Of a stretch of 64,000 nt of DNA, positions 29,815-41,279 are shown piece by piece. Origin of the DNA: Coenobita brevimanus (lineage: Eukaryota; Arthropoda; Malacostraca; Decapoda; Coenobitidae); the NCBI GenBank assembly GCA_032717465.1, contig JAVRFU010003718.1, positions 62,001 to 126,000 of the forward strand, read 5' to 3'. A program made the position numbers and the translations under genes. The notes beneath the pieces are model-generated. The model was not told the DNA's origin. It made no database searches and saw nothing but the letters and a program-made list of their open reading frames with translations. Position 1 is the first letter of the stretch. The number at the start of each line of letters is the position of its first letter.

Positions 29815-29990
29815 GAAATGTGAACCCAGTGGAATGCAGGGTGAAGCTGCCCTCCTGCAGTTCTCCACTCTCTTTGGGGGGAATAGGGAGGAAACTGACG
29901 AACGTTTGTATACCTGGATAGTAGAGTCACCCAGCTCTATCGGTGCCACCACGTGAAGGCGTCCCTCTCCACCACTAAACTGAAAAGGAG
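29815..29990 (+). repeat. Dispersed hairpin-bearing repeat (copy 1)
   Basis: Shares CCCAGTGGA(A/C)TGCAGG, CTGCAGT(T/C), GTGCCACC and GTGAAGGC with 33235-33345, and more weakly with 21190-21345. In this copy the inverted arms are partly decayed. Confidence 0.5.
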
Positions 29991-30049
29991 TTATATACAG
30001 ATTTTGTGAGATGAAAGCACACAGACCATGAAAAAGGTAGCCCATATTC

Positions 30050-30083
<34 letters not shown>
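30050..30083. repeat. (CA)n microsatellite
   Basis: About 16 CA units. Confidence 0.95.
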
Positions 30084-30086
<3 letters not shown>

Positions 30087-31158
30087 GACCAACAAGGAAA
30101 TCACAGGTTCTCATGCAAGATGGTGTTGACTCATGAATACCCCTTCCCCCTACCACCCCCCTCTCTCTCTGTTGAGGTGCGTAAGGGTTTTATCAGAGGG
30201 AAGGTTGGGGTTTATTGGTCATGCCACTTATAAGATACTGGTCATCACCTTCAGTGCCAGTGGAGTGGCCTAGCCCCGGGCCGAACGCTTCTGATGGGAA
30301 TTAAAAATGGTTGGGTGATAGAACAGACATATAAGATTTTAAGACACTTTAGACAAAGGAAATCGCTGAAGAATGGGTGACGCGAAATTTCGACATCCAC
30401 AGACTGTAGAGAAATACATAGCAATTAACAACGGTTACGTCGCCAGTGTCGCCCAGGCCTTTGTGTGAGGAGGATGTACGTGCTTGAATGCTGCGTTTTC
30501 TCCATGATAGCGGATTTTAGAAACTTCAGGGCATCATAACTGTGGAGCGGGGGAGGTGTTGGCTACTGTGTGTGTTTCTCCAGTGTATCTCGTCGTCAGT
30601 GGTACGGTACAGTATATTTTAACCCTTTCAGTACGATGACAGTCTAGCCACTGTGTGTCACTTTTAGCCAGCATCCTGCTAATGAAAGGCCCTTACTAAC
30701 GTGAATGAAATCGTGTGGTATTACCAAGAATAACATCAATAAAATAAAAAAAATCCCGTAGTATCTTAGCTGAGTTACGCCATAGTTCTTTCGCCTGAAC
30801 TTGGGCCAGGTTTTCGTCCTTCTGTACAAGTAGCTTGTACTTCGCAGATCTTTTCCATGGCACTTCTTCATGACCATCACCATATCCGTGTATTGTTTCA
30901 ACTCAATATTCAGTATGGAGAGATGACAATTTTAGTCCATCAGAGTAAAAAGTTATATCTATTCCAGCACGTGCGTTTTGTCAGGTAAAGAGGCCCCATA
31001 ACACCTCTTTACGTAGCGATTTATGTTTTGGATGGGAGTGGTTAATATCCCTATGATATTTTTGCAGAATATACGGTAGCGATATAGGTTTCCTCTTGGC
31101 TAACCCTCAACATATCTACTAATTTAGGTTAAATCAGATAATAGTTTGAGTTAAATTG

Positions 31159-31209
<51 letters not shown>

Positions 31210-33230
31210 ATAACATCGCGCGGGTTGTAGATGGCCGATGGTAAGCGTACCTAAGATAATTAGTTCACGTGTTAAGAGTGAGTTTATACCTGGCGAACGG
31301 ACGTGAATAACTAGAACACATAGTAATGGGCTAGGTAATGGGGACACACAGTAGTGATCAAGGTAATGGGGATGAGCAGCCTGTCTTGCGAGAAGACGAG
31401 CTTAATCGAACCTGAGTGAGCTTATGAAGGTTTGAATGAGTGCCGCTACGTTATCTCAGATCCCTTGGATGACAGTGCACTCCACTACCTTTCTTCCCAT
31501 AGTATTATGATGTGTAATTGTGCAGCGAGGACACTAGCCTGCATGTAGGCTACTACGGAGGTCCCGCAACATGAACGAATGCTCGTGGAAGCATATATGA
31601 TCATATATGCAACGTTCTTCCCTTAACATTATGTTTTGTAATTAACTGCAATGGGGATACTGTAGCCTTCATCTACCACAGAGGTCCCAGAATAAGAATG
31701 AATGTTCAGAAAGCAAATGCGATCATAATTAGTACGCGAAAGTTCGTGAATATTCGCTCGGCAGTGTTTGTTGACGTCCTTCAACTACTGTAAGTGTAAA
31801 ATAACCCACCATACATATTAATATCCCGAAATAATTAGCTGAAAAGTTGTCAAAATTTTCCAAGTACATACAGCAATGTACTTTTATTGTTAAAATATAA
31901 TTAAATTACTGCGCATTTGATTAAACGCGCGCACCTTATTTTCATTGCCTCATCAGCGCCATTTGTAAGGTAAGGAATTTCTTATATTCACTTCCTAGTT
32001 TTCGTGTTTTTGTACCTCTAAAAGTGGTGTGGACATTTATATGTATTATATGGATTCTGGAGATTGTTTTGACGTTAAGATAACTGTATTTTCATTTGAT
32101 TCCTGAGGTTTGGAATGATGCAAATTCCAGGCTCGTACAAGGTAGGTAAACCAGCCCGTCATATTGTACCGGTATTCATATTTTTGGTGCATAGAGGGAC
32201 GCTTTCGTACGATAACAGTGATATAACCGGAAAATGGATCGGCGTGGATATGAAAACGTCCCACAGTGCTCGTCCTGATACCAGAAAGGAGGATGGTGCG
32301 GGCAGCATATGGTGAGATGCATCCGGCAGACCAAGGCAGTCCCGTATGATGTATGCTAATATTTCGGGATGGAGATGTCATTAGGTTAGGCTAGAGTAAA
32401 ACTAGTACATTATAGTACATCAGGGAAATGGCATCAGTTGTTTTTATTCTTCCTGACCCCGTTCCCAAGGTCGTGTAGAGGGTGCCTTCGTGTGGTGGCA
32501 CGCATATAACCAGGCGGCTCAACTGCCCGGCTATATAAATTGAGGAGACAGGATTTTTTTTTTATGGGGGAGAGGAGCTAAATTTGGGGTGCCATTTTTC
32601 TTGAGATGTGGCTTTGGATTTTTTTTTTTTTTTTACCCATATATTTCAGAGTGCTCTTTGACATTATATCCCCAGATTAGGGGGTCATCGCAATGGCATT
32701 TTCATCGCAAAACTGCCTATGGTTTCGATAACACCCCTTATGTTTGTTTTATCAGCAAGACCAAGCAAGGAGTATTTCGGATAAACTTACATTTAAAGCA
32801 GCAGAAGCACGTTACCAATTTAGTTCTTCCTGATAGTTTTTTTTTTTTTTCCTGGTTCTTTTTGGGGTGGTAAATAAACGTCTCAAATTAAATGTCATTC
32901 CCCAGTTGCCTTTTAGCTGTGGTTCTTCAGCTTTATCAACTGTTTCGTGAGTGTAAAGGCAGACACTTCCAACATGTGTCCCAGTTGCCCTTTAGTACCT
33001 CTTCCTAAGCTTATATTTTACCTAACATTGCAATTTGTCCTAACCTAACCTAGCAGTGTAACCCAACTTAACCAAGATTGGAGTAATTTTAGCAAGTCTG
33101 TGTTGTGACTCACAATCCTTTCCATGGCACTGTAATTAGCATCATACCCTACTATTTCAGCTTTTATATCAAGGTGATTGCAATCTTAGATCAAGTTCAT
33201 GGTAGTGGTTGCACCCCTCATTCATGGAGC
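30084..33230. other. Intergenic stretch without supported genes
   Basis: Holds a (CA)n run at 31161-31203, T runs near 32550, 32618-32634 and 32839-32850, and an AACCTAACCTAGC motif near 33040. The 336-bp frame on the minus strand at 32046-32381 resembles nothing I know and has no supporting context. No RNA gene was recognised. Confidence 0.5.
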
Positions 33231-33234
33231 ATCA

Positions 33235-33345
33235 TGAACCCAGTGGACTGCAGGCAGAAGCTGCCTTTCTGCAGTCCACCAGTTATATCAGTGCCACCCT
33301 GTGAAGGCTCAACCACCTTGGCCAAGTTAAAGTGAAAGGAGTATA
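33235..33345 (+). repeat. Dispersed hairpin-bearing repeat (copy 2)
   Basis: Contains a perfect 11-bp inverted repeat, GTGGACTGCAG (33243-33253) with CTGCAGTCCAC (33269-33279). An inner GCAG/CTGC extends the stem around an AAG loop. Confidence 0.6.
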
Positions 33346-33399
33346 TAACTCCTTACATAGTGATAATGACGTTAGGATTTTTCTGATGATGATAAATGT

Positions 33400-33902
33400 G
33401 GCTGAAGTGAAAATCATCACAGGAAGTTCCTGTTAAAAGTAGCAGGAACTGACAGTACTTGATGTTGGCTTAGGTTAGTTCTGAGGATATAATTATTACT
33501 GTTACTATAATTGTTATTATTACTATTATTATCAATATGATTTCCAGGGATCTGACTGAATAGGAAGGCTGCCAGAGATTGAGCAGCATGGAGAGCTGCC
33601 ATCAGCGCCAACACAACGTACTGCAGCCTTTATAAATGAATCGACAATTATTATTGGTGGTAGGTTGTGGTGCCCATCATCCATTCACTTCATGTAGTGC
33701 TGCTCCTATCTCTCTCACGTGGAATTAGGCATTTGTTGATGATGATAAACTCTGGCTGATAAAAGCCTTCACTGGAAGTTCCTGTTAAAAACAACAGAAA
33801 CCGACAGTACTTGGTGTTGACTTAGGTTAGGTTGCTGATGATGATGATATTACTAAAATTATTATTATATTATTATTATTATTAATGATTAGTAATATTA
33901 TC
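33400..33902. repeat. Repeat family H, two copies ahead of the tandem duplication
   Basis: Each copy has GGAAGTTCCTGTTAAAA followed by CAGGAACTGACAGTACTTG (33421-33465) or the variant at 33774-33820, then TTAGGTTAG, ATT runs and GCCAGAGATTGAGCAG. The arms AGTTCCTG and CAGGAACT form an 8-bp stem. The SINE head phrase CATCCATTCACTTCATGTAG occurs at 33678-33697. Confidence 0.65.
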
Positions 33903-34013
33903 ATCATCAGGGATGTTGCTGAACAGTGCCAGAGATTGAGCAGTGTGGAGAGCCACCATTAGGTGACCAAGGAGGTAGGTTGGGGTGCTCGTCATCCATT
34001 CACTTAATGTAGT

Positions 34014-34047
<34 letters not shown>

Positions 34048-35637
34048 ATGGAGTTATACTTCAATGATGATAAATTTTGTCTGAATAGATGACATAACTG
34101 GAAGTTCCTGTTAAAAGTAGCAGGAACTGACAGTACTTGATGTTGACTAAGGTTAGGTCTGATGATATAATTATTATTATTAATGTAATTATTCTATTAT
34201 TGTTGTTATTATTATTATCAATATGATTTCCAGGGATGTGACTGAATAGGGAGGTACCAGAGATTGAGCAGTGTGGAGAGCTGCCATTAGGTGACCAGGA
34301 AGGTAGGTTGGGGTGCCCGTCATCCATTCACTTAATGTAGTACCCCCCCCCTCTCTCTCTCTCTCTCTTTCTCATGGAGTTATACTTCAATGATGATAAA
34401 TTTTGTCTGAATAGATGTCATAACTGGAAGTTCCTGTTAAAAGTAGCAGGAACTGACAGTACTTGATGTTGACTAAGGTTAGGTTGCTGATGATGATGAT
34501 GATATTACCAAAATTATTATTATATTATTATTATTATTAATTTCTATCTATCTATTCCCAGACGCCTCAATCCCGTTCGGGGTGGCCACAAACAAATCGC
34601 CTCCACGTCGTCTTGTCCCTCGCCATTTCACTGCCCCGCTCCCAACTCACACCCCCCTCTCTCATATACCTCTCCACCCCATCCCTTCATCTCATCCTCA
34701 GCCTCCTCCTCCCTCTTACCCCCTCCACCTCACTCACATACACTCTCTTCGTCAGTCTTTCACCCTCCATCCTCTCCACATGGCCAAACCACCTCAGTGT
34801 ATTCCTCCTAACGCTTCCTATCACATCCACATCCACACCACAACGCTCCTTTATATCCTCATATGTCAGCCTGTCTCTTCATGTGACTCCACAGGCTCCT
34901 CTTAAATAACTCATTTCCACTGCTCTCACTCTTGACTTGTGTCCTTCCAGCAATGTCCAAGCTTCACCACAATACTGTCATGTAGTAACTTTTTCACTTC
35001 CATGCTCACTTCCCTGTTTCTTATCACTGCTTTCAAAGAACCAGCAACCTTTCTTCCCTGCTGTACCCTTTCAAGCACTTTACCCTCCAAACCTCCATCC
35101 TTACTCATCACACTACCCAAGTACTTCAACGTACTCACATTTTCCAATTCTTCACCATCCAACCTCGCTGTACATTCACTGACTTCACCTCTCTCAAAGA
35201 CCATCACTTTACTCTTCCCTACATTCACCTTTAGATTCCGTTTCTTACACACTCTCCCAAACTCATCCACCAAGCCTTGCAGCTCCCCTTCGTCTTCACT
35301 CAACAACACAGTATCATCTGCAAACAACGGTACAGGGAGTTTCCAAACACTGCCCTCTCTCACCAGGGCCACTCCAGCATCCACTACCCTACCTTGTACC
35401 TCTTTTATTACCTCATCCATGTACAGATTGAACAACCATGGAGACATGACACATCCCTGTTTCAACCCAACCTTCAAAGAGAAAAATTCACGCAGTTCAC
35501 CATCCACACGCACTGCAGCCTTAGCACCATCATACATACTCTTCACAGCATTCAACAACTTCCCATCTACTCCATATATTCTTAATACTTTCCACAATCC
35601 TTGTCTATCCACCCTGTCATATGCTTTCTCCAAAGAA
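33903..35637. repeat. Tandem duplication, unit 1 (about 1735 bp)
   Basis: Starts TCATCAGGGATGTTGCTG and ends within LINE A reverse transcriptase at CCAAAGAA. It contains the SINE-like head, CT runs, two family H hairpins (34100-34140, 34430-34470) and the minus-strand LINE A. The next base starts unit 2 with the same TCATCAGGGATG sequence. Confidence 0.85.
34541..35637 (-). mobile_element. LINE A, reverse transcriptase and C-terminus
   Basis: Minus-strand frame 35756-34926 encodes the palm: SLEKAYDRVDRQGLWKVL (motif A), GLKQGCVMSPWLFNLYMDE (motif B) and LFADDTVLLSEDEG (motif C), then the thumb KYLGSVMSKDGGLEGKVLE. A small deletion near 34965 shifts the frame before the C-terminal block (34890-34600). 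The 3' end is GGCGTCTGGGAATAG with an ATAG tail at 34541-34565. The upstream end is cut at 35637 by the tandem junction, which adds about 40 foreign codons in frame. Confidence 0.85.
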
Positions 35638-35756
35638 TCATCAGGGATGTTGCTGAACAGTGCCAGAGATTGAGCAGTGTGGAGAGCCACCATTAGGTGA
35701 CCAAGGAGGTAGGTTGGGGTGCCCGTCATCCATTCACTTAATGTAGTACCCCCCAC

Positions 35757-35790
<34 letters not shown>

Positions 35791-37138
35791 GGAGTTATAC
35801 TTCAATGATGATAAATTTTGTCTGAATAGATGTCATAACTGGAAGTTCCTGTTAAAAGTAGCAGGAACTGACAGTACTTGATGTTGACTAAGGTTAGGTC
35901 TGATGATATAATTATTATTATTAATGTAATTATTCTATTATTGTTGTTATTATTATTATCAATATGATTTCCAGGGATGTGACTGAATAGAGAGGCTGCC
36001 AGAGATTGAGCAGTGTGGAGAGCTGCCATTAGGTGACCAGGAAGGTAGGTTGGGGTGCCCGTCATCCATTCACTTAATGTAGTACCCCCCCCCCTCTCTC
36101 TCTCTCATGGAGTTATACTTCAATGATGATAAATTTTGTCTGAATAGATGTCATAACTGGAAGTTCCTGTTAAAAGTAGCAGGAACTGACAGTACTTGAT
36201 GTTGACTAAGGTTAGGTTGCTGATGATGATGATGATATTACCAAAATTATTATTATATTATTATTATTATTAATTTCTATCTATCTATTCCCAGACGCCT
36301 CAATCCCGTTCGGGGTGGCCACAAACAAGTCGCCTCCACGTCGTCTTGTCCCTCGCCATTTCACTGCCCCGCTCCCAACTCACACCCCCCTCTCTCATAT
36401 ACCTCTCCACCCCATCCCTCCATCTCATCCTCGGCCTCCTTCTCCCTCTTCCCCCCTCCACCTCACTCACATACACTCTCTTCGTCAGTCTTTCACCCTC
36501 CATCCTCTCCACATGGCCAAACCACCTCAGTGTGTTCTCCTAACGCTTCCTATCACATCCACATCAACACCACAACGCTCCTTTTTATCCTCATTCGTCA
36601 GCCTGTCTCTCCACGTGACTCCACAGGCTCCTCTTAAATAGCTCATTTCCACTGCTCTCACTCTTGACTTGTGTCCTTCCAACAGTGTCCAAGCTTCACT
36701 TCCGTACATTAGAGCTGGTATCACAATACTGTCATGTAGTAACTTTTTCACTTCCATGCTCACTTCCCTGTTTCTTATCACTGCTTTCAAAGAACCAGCA
36801 ACCTTTCTTCCCTGCTGTACCCTTTCAAGCACTTCACCCTCCAAACCTCCATCCTTACTCATCACACTACCCAAGTACTTAAACGTACTCACATTTTCCA
36901 ATTCCTCACCATCCAACCTCGCTGTACATTCACTAACTTCACCTCACTCAAAGACCATCACTTTACTCTTCCCTACATTCACCTTTAGATTCCGTTTCTT
37001 ACACACTCTCCCAAACTCATCCATCAAGCCTTGCAGCTCTCCTTCGTCTTCACTCAACAACACAGTATCATCTGCAAACAACAGTACAAGGAGTTTCCAA
37101 ACACTATCCTCTCTCACCAGGGCCACTCCAACATCCAC
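35638..37138. repeat. Tandem duplication, unit 2 (truncated)
   Basis: A near-identical copy of 33903 onward, offset 1735 bp (about 1741 after the CT run). It ends inside LINE A, where a CT microsatellite (37139-37161) replaces the sequence. Confidence 0.85.
36275..37138 (-). mobile_element. LINE A, second copy in the tandem unit
   Basis: Frames 37138-36944, 36916-36527 and 36512-36300 (minus) carry FADDTVLLSEDEGELQG, then KYLGSVMSKDGGLEGEVLE, AVEMSYLRGACGVTWRDRL, WRDGVERYMREGGVSWERG and WRRLVCGHPERD. There are single-base breaks near 36530 and 36940. It is the best copy for the C-terminus of the family. Confidence 0.85.
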
Positions 37139-37261
37139 TACTCTCTCTCTCTCTCTCTCTCTTCTTTAATTTACTGGTGGTGCAGTTAGTGGTGTGGGGA
37201 GGTAATCAGGTTGCCAGCCAATATGCTAAGTGGATAAGCGGAAGGCAGACGGTACTTTTAA

Positions 37262-37745
37262 CATAAGAACATAAGAAGAGAGGATAACTGCAGTAGGCCG
37301 GTTGGCCCATGCTAGGCAGCTCCTAGAAGAGTAACTGAACTACTAGAATGAGGTAAGGATAGCAAAGAAGAAGGCTCTCCCCCGCCCTCCAAACCCTCCA
37401 GCCGAAGCCGGCAGGAAAAAGTCAGAAAGAACACCACGCCGTATAGAAAAACTGGCGTGGACATTTTACAGGAAAGTGTGAAAGGAGAATAGAGACTATC
37501 ATAGCGTAACCTGAAAAGGAAAAATTATGAATTAATATTGGTTATAAGATTTTCTTTTTTCTATACCCACCCCTTATTTGTCATATGCTTATCTAGCCTA
37601 TGCTTGAAACTCTCGATGGAAGAGGCAGCAACTACTTTACTAGGTAGCTTATTCCATTCGTCTACTACTCTATTACCAAACCAATTTCTACCTATTTCCT
37701 TACTGAAACGGAATTTTTCTAGTTTGAAACCATTATTTCTAGTTC
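37262..37745 (-). mobile_element. CR1-type LINE 3' end with octamer tail
   Basis: The minus strand encodes TRNNGFKLEKFRFSKEIGRN, then VVDEWNKLPSKVVAASSIES and FKHRLDKHMTNKGW, the usual CR1 C-terminus. A ~280-bp 3' UTR follows, then two units of TTCTTATG at 37262-37277. An octamer tail of this kind is characteristic of CR1. A shorter copy lies at 42116-42463. It abuts the MADF fragment at its 5' end. Confidence 0.85.
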
Positions 37746-38197
37746 TTACAAGTTGGGTCGGTTCCTGCCCCTGACTTCTGTGATTCCTTAATTAGCTTGA
37801 TATCACGCCTGAACTGCGTTCTCAGTGTATGCAGTTTCTTCTTAATATATTCAGAAGTTATGGCACATCCCATTGTTTTAGTCATTTCATCCACTAATGC
37901 CGTCATTCCACTACTTCGTAGTTGTCTAGCCTTATATTCCTTGGATTTAACGGCCCATATGCATGGGTACTCCTTCAGCCTTTCAATAAAATGCATTGTA
38001 TTTGCTTTTGTCCAGTCTTTGTGTGTCTGCAGTATTTCCTCAGTCATCATCTCCGATATGATCTGGCGTGAAGATGCTCTCCGGATGACAGTCCGGTGTC
38101 TACTGCCCACTGCCCGGCCCACATCAATTTGCGCAACATGATGCACAAATGCCCTCGAGCCAGAACGGCGCATAAATGCGCGCAACTTGTTGCACAA
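37745..38197 (-). pseudogene. MADF-domain (Myb/SANT-like) protein fragment
   Basis: In the minus-strand frame, MMTEEILQTHKDWTKANTMH starts at 38050. It continues FIERLKEYPCIWAVKSKEYK, ALVDEMTKTMG, ITSEYIKKKLHTLRTQFRRD and IKLIKESQKSGAGTD. This pattern (hydrophobic/Trp, YK, TLR-x-QFRR-x-I-K, KSG-G) is the MADF domain found in arthropod DNA-binding proteins and in accessory proteins of PIF/Harbinger transposons. Coding similarity stops exactly where the CR1 copy begins (37745), so the reading frame was probably cut by that insertion. Upstream of 38050 the frame continues but looks non-homologous. It could be a host gene remnant or a transposon accessory gene. Confidence 0.65.
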
Positions 38198-38870
38198 CTT
38201 GATGCCCAGTGTGTACGGGGTTTAACATGGAGGCAACGCAAGAACAAGACAGAGAGAGAAAAAAAAAACGAAAAGACAATGATCAGTATAAAGATTCGTC
38301 GAAGTTACATAAGGTTCCCCTCTATTTTATGGGAGTTTCCCTTGTTGCAAACCCCGCCCCCAATGCGGCGCCCATCAGTCTGCCTCTACCTATAAAACCC
38401 CCATGCCCAGTCAAGTAGTCTGCTGGGCGAGGTTCTTCAATTTTTGTATAAATTATGTAAATACATTATATTATCTTGCTTAAGTTATTCTAATTAGGGA
38501 CGACAGCTGACGTATATGGAAATGTTCCTGACTCGTCTGGTTCCCTTTCATATATTGATGTCCCCTATATTAGGTTGTGCCTCGACTGACAGTCATCAGG
38601 TGATGAGTGCAGGTATGTAATGTAGAAAAGCATTACATATCTGCAGTCGATGGTGTTCTCTTGGTCGAGGCTTTTTGAACATTAGTGTAGGTCTAGTTAT
38701 TTGTCTCTTAGGATTTAGTATAGGTTAGCGATTTGTCTGTTAGGTGGTTAGTTTTAGGGTCTTTAGATTAGGTATTTTGTTTATAAGTAATATAAGGTTA
38801 AAAATATAAAAAAATAAAAATAAAATAAAACTACAAAAAAATAATAAAATAAAAATTATTATATATATAT
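38198..38870. other. Unassigned DNA with a TATA-like motif
   Basis: CTATAAAACCCCC at 38390-38402 resembles a TATA box, but no downstream gene supports it. The region ends in A-rich sequence (38800-38860). Confidence 0.35.
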
Positions 38871-39062
38871 GTACGTGTGCATGAAAGTGTGTATGTTCAT
38901 ATGCATGGATGTGTGTATGTATGTATGTATGTATATATATATGTTTGTATATATATGTATATATGTGTCAATATATATACATATATATATATATTTGCCT
39001 TAATGACCAGAGGCTTCGGCCTCAATGGTCGATAGGAAAAAAAAAAAAAAAAAAAAAAAAAG
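38871..39062. repeat. (TA/TG)n microsatellite, stem-loop and poly-A
   Basis: TA/TG run 38858-38995. A hairpin at 39005-39030 (GACCAGAGGC, TTCG loop, GCCTC then TGGTC) is followed at 39037-39061 by about 25 A. This looks like the 3' end of a polyadenylated retroelement of unknown family. Confidence 0.6.
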
Positions 39063-39298
39063 TGAGCCTCGGTATCGCTCTTGCTGGATTGGTATGTACA
39101 TCTCTGATGGTCAGCCCATGGCGCCAATCCGTCTACACTCGCACGATTAGTCGATTACCCCCTCGCTCACCCTCACCCCTCAGTCACCAAATGTCAGACG
39201 GGGGGTGTGTACGTGTGACGCCCAGCTCCGCGGTGCCTAGGTGTCTTGTTACCCACAGCATACCAGGCTCATTGCAAATGAGAAATATGTTTCCCTGA

Positions 39299-39585
39299 GG
39301 ATGGGGGATGGAGAGAGGATTATTGAGAGGAGCATGTGTAGTTAAAAGGAAAGACAGACTGACAAATGAGGAAGCGCAGGAGCGCTGTGGTGTTAATGTG
39401 AACGTGATAGAAAGCGTTAGGAGAAAATACATTGAGGTGGTTTGGCCATGTGGAGAGGATGGAGAGCGAGAGACAAGCGAGGAGAGTGTATGTGAGTGAG
39501 GTGGAGGGGGGGAGGAGAGGGAGGGGAGGCCTAAGATAAGATGGAAGGATGGGATGGAGGTATGTGAGAGAGGGGGGGGTGAGCC
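39299..39585 (+). mobile_element. LINE A C-terminal fragment
   Basis: The plus strand encodes RGACVVKRKDRLTNEEAQER, then CGVNVNVIESVRRKYIEVVW (LINE A signature), breaking near 39440. Purine-rich sequence of the RPRMRWRDG block follows to about 39570. Confidence 0.65.
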
Positions 39586-40385
39586 AGTGGCGTATCCAGG
39601 AAATTTTGCCAGGGGGGGCAAACACTTGGAATATTTCCCCATAATGTCACCACAAATTTTCCTAGATTTGATGTTTTATGTCATCAGAAATAAATTGACA
39701 TCATTACTGTCGCATTTGTTCCAATGTATTAAAGAAAAACTATCTTTTCCCCACATATTCACAGCTTTCTTGAAGTTACTTTAAGTTAATAGCTAATACT
39801 CCTTTCAAAAGACAAGTATGTAAAAACACTCAGTACATAATGTTACCAGAGGTCTACTATTTCATTAGAGAGAAAATGGAAACACCAGCAATAAATTAGA
39901 AGGCACTGGAGTTGCCCTAGCAAAGACATCTCCATGTCACTAGTATCCTTGGTCATCAGGGTACTCTCGTAGATGGTAGAATTATCGATACCTGCATGCT
40001 AACTTCCCTCCGTTCTACCTCAAAATATTTTTTTTTCTCGGTACCACAAATTTCTTGAGCACTTTTAGTACTGAAAAAATGACTGTCAACGCTATACTCT
40101 TAGTGCATCATTTACCTGCTATCTTTATCTCTCTGTGCATATAAGGAATTACAGCTATTTTGCGTAATAACCTATGAAATTATAATGAATTATACCACAC
40201 ATCGGCACAGCAAGTACCATACGAGATGCAATGGCGTCCATACTATCTGTTTATGTTCGGAAATAAACCCTGTATTTTGATTGGCTGCTGGAAGAAAAAT
40301 AGCGGAATGGATGGGCCAATGAAAACTCGAGATCTGGCGTGAGTGTCCCGCGCGCACACACACTTTCCCACATTCGTATCGTTTT
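39586..40385. other. Unassigned DNA with a possible transposon end
   Basis: CAGTGGCGTATCCAGGAAAT at 39587-39606, followed by a G run, resembles the terminus of a common group of animal DNA transposons. I could not find the matching right end. Confidence 0.3.
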
Positions 40386-40403
40386 TTTCTATTTTCCTTT
40401 GCG

Positions 40404-40408
<5 letters not shown>

Positions 40409-40443
<35 letters not shown>
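40409..40443. repeat. (CT)n microsatellite
   Basis: About 17 CT units. Confidence 0.95.
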
Positions 40444-40445
<2 letters not shown>

Positions 40446-41279
40446 CTTAGCACATATGCATAAATTCAAACCCACTGCTGCAGCCACCCCCAGTCTGGTA
40501 TTTTGTTTTGCACTACTGTTGTGGTGGTAGGCAGTAGAAATTCTGTTTTCCACTACTTATTGTTTTAGTTTGATTCTCACTGGCTCAGGCATCAGGGGTG
40601 GTGCATACGTCAAGACTGACCTAAGTAACAATACATCTGCTGGGATTAAACTGTCTTAATCCTTGACTCAGGTGACCACGCCACCTGCCCCTCTCAGCAG
40701 GGAATGATTTTCATATCACCTGAACTGTACTGTGCTGCATTGAAAGGATTTTTCCATTAAGGAAGAAAAAAAAACAGCGTAAAGCTATTCATCTTGAAAA
40801 TTCTCACCTAGAAAAGTGGGGGGGACAAAAGATACTCTGTCCCCCAGGCTCCAAAAAGTGGGGGGGGGGGGATTGAGGCGTCTGGCAATAGATAGATAGA
40901 TAGATTTTCCATTATGTGCTTGAAATCCAACTTGTGGGGGAGCCATTGGACTTACCAGATTATCGGCTTTATCGGATCGGGCTTCCCCCATCCCCCCACA
41001 TTGATCTGGTGTAGAGAGGGTCTGCTTTATCATTCTTTTTCTGTGTCTGTTCTTCTGTCTTCCTGTTCTGTCTTTCCCATGGTAAAATAACTCCTACAGG
41101 TAGACTCTTGCACACGTCGGGTGGTAAGCTCCGCCCACCACCCCTCGTGACATCACATGGCGCACCAAACTGGCTTCATTAGCCTACACATTTATTGAAC
41201 AGCCAGATTTTTGGTACAAATTTGGATTTTGGTTATGTTCTTGGACCATTTCGCAACAAATCTAGAAATTTTTCCACTA
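40444..41279. repeat. Unassigned DNA with one LINE A tail
   Basis: GATTGAGGCGTCTGGCAATAG and (ATAG)n at 40871-40905 are the LINE A 3' end with no coding part. The rest of the interval is unassigned. Confidence 0.6.

Noticed and set aside
32046..32381. 111-codon minus-strand frame
   Set aside because: No recognisable domain, no splice or promoter context, and composition similar to the surrounding non-coding DNA.
34939..35673. 244-codon plus-strand frame
   Set aside because: It is the antisense shadow of the LINE A reverse transcriptase, which has the conserved palm motifs on the minus strand.
38209..38418. Plus-strand frame starting with an ATG and downstream of no clear promoter
   Set aside because: Lysine/arginine-rich start from an A-run, no family similarity, and overlaps the unassigned area next to the MADF fragment.
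39586..39625. CAGTGGCGTATCCAGG terminus of a DNA transposon
   Set aside because: No matching inverted end or target duplication was found within the following few kilobases, so no element is called.
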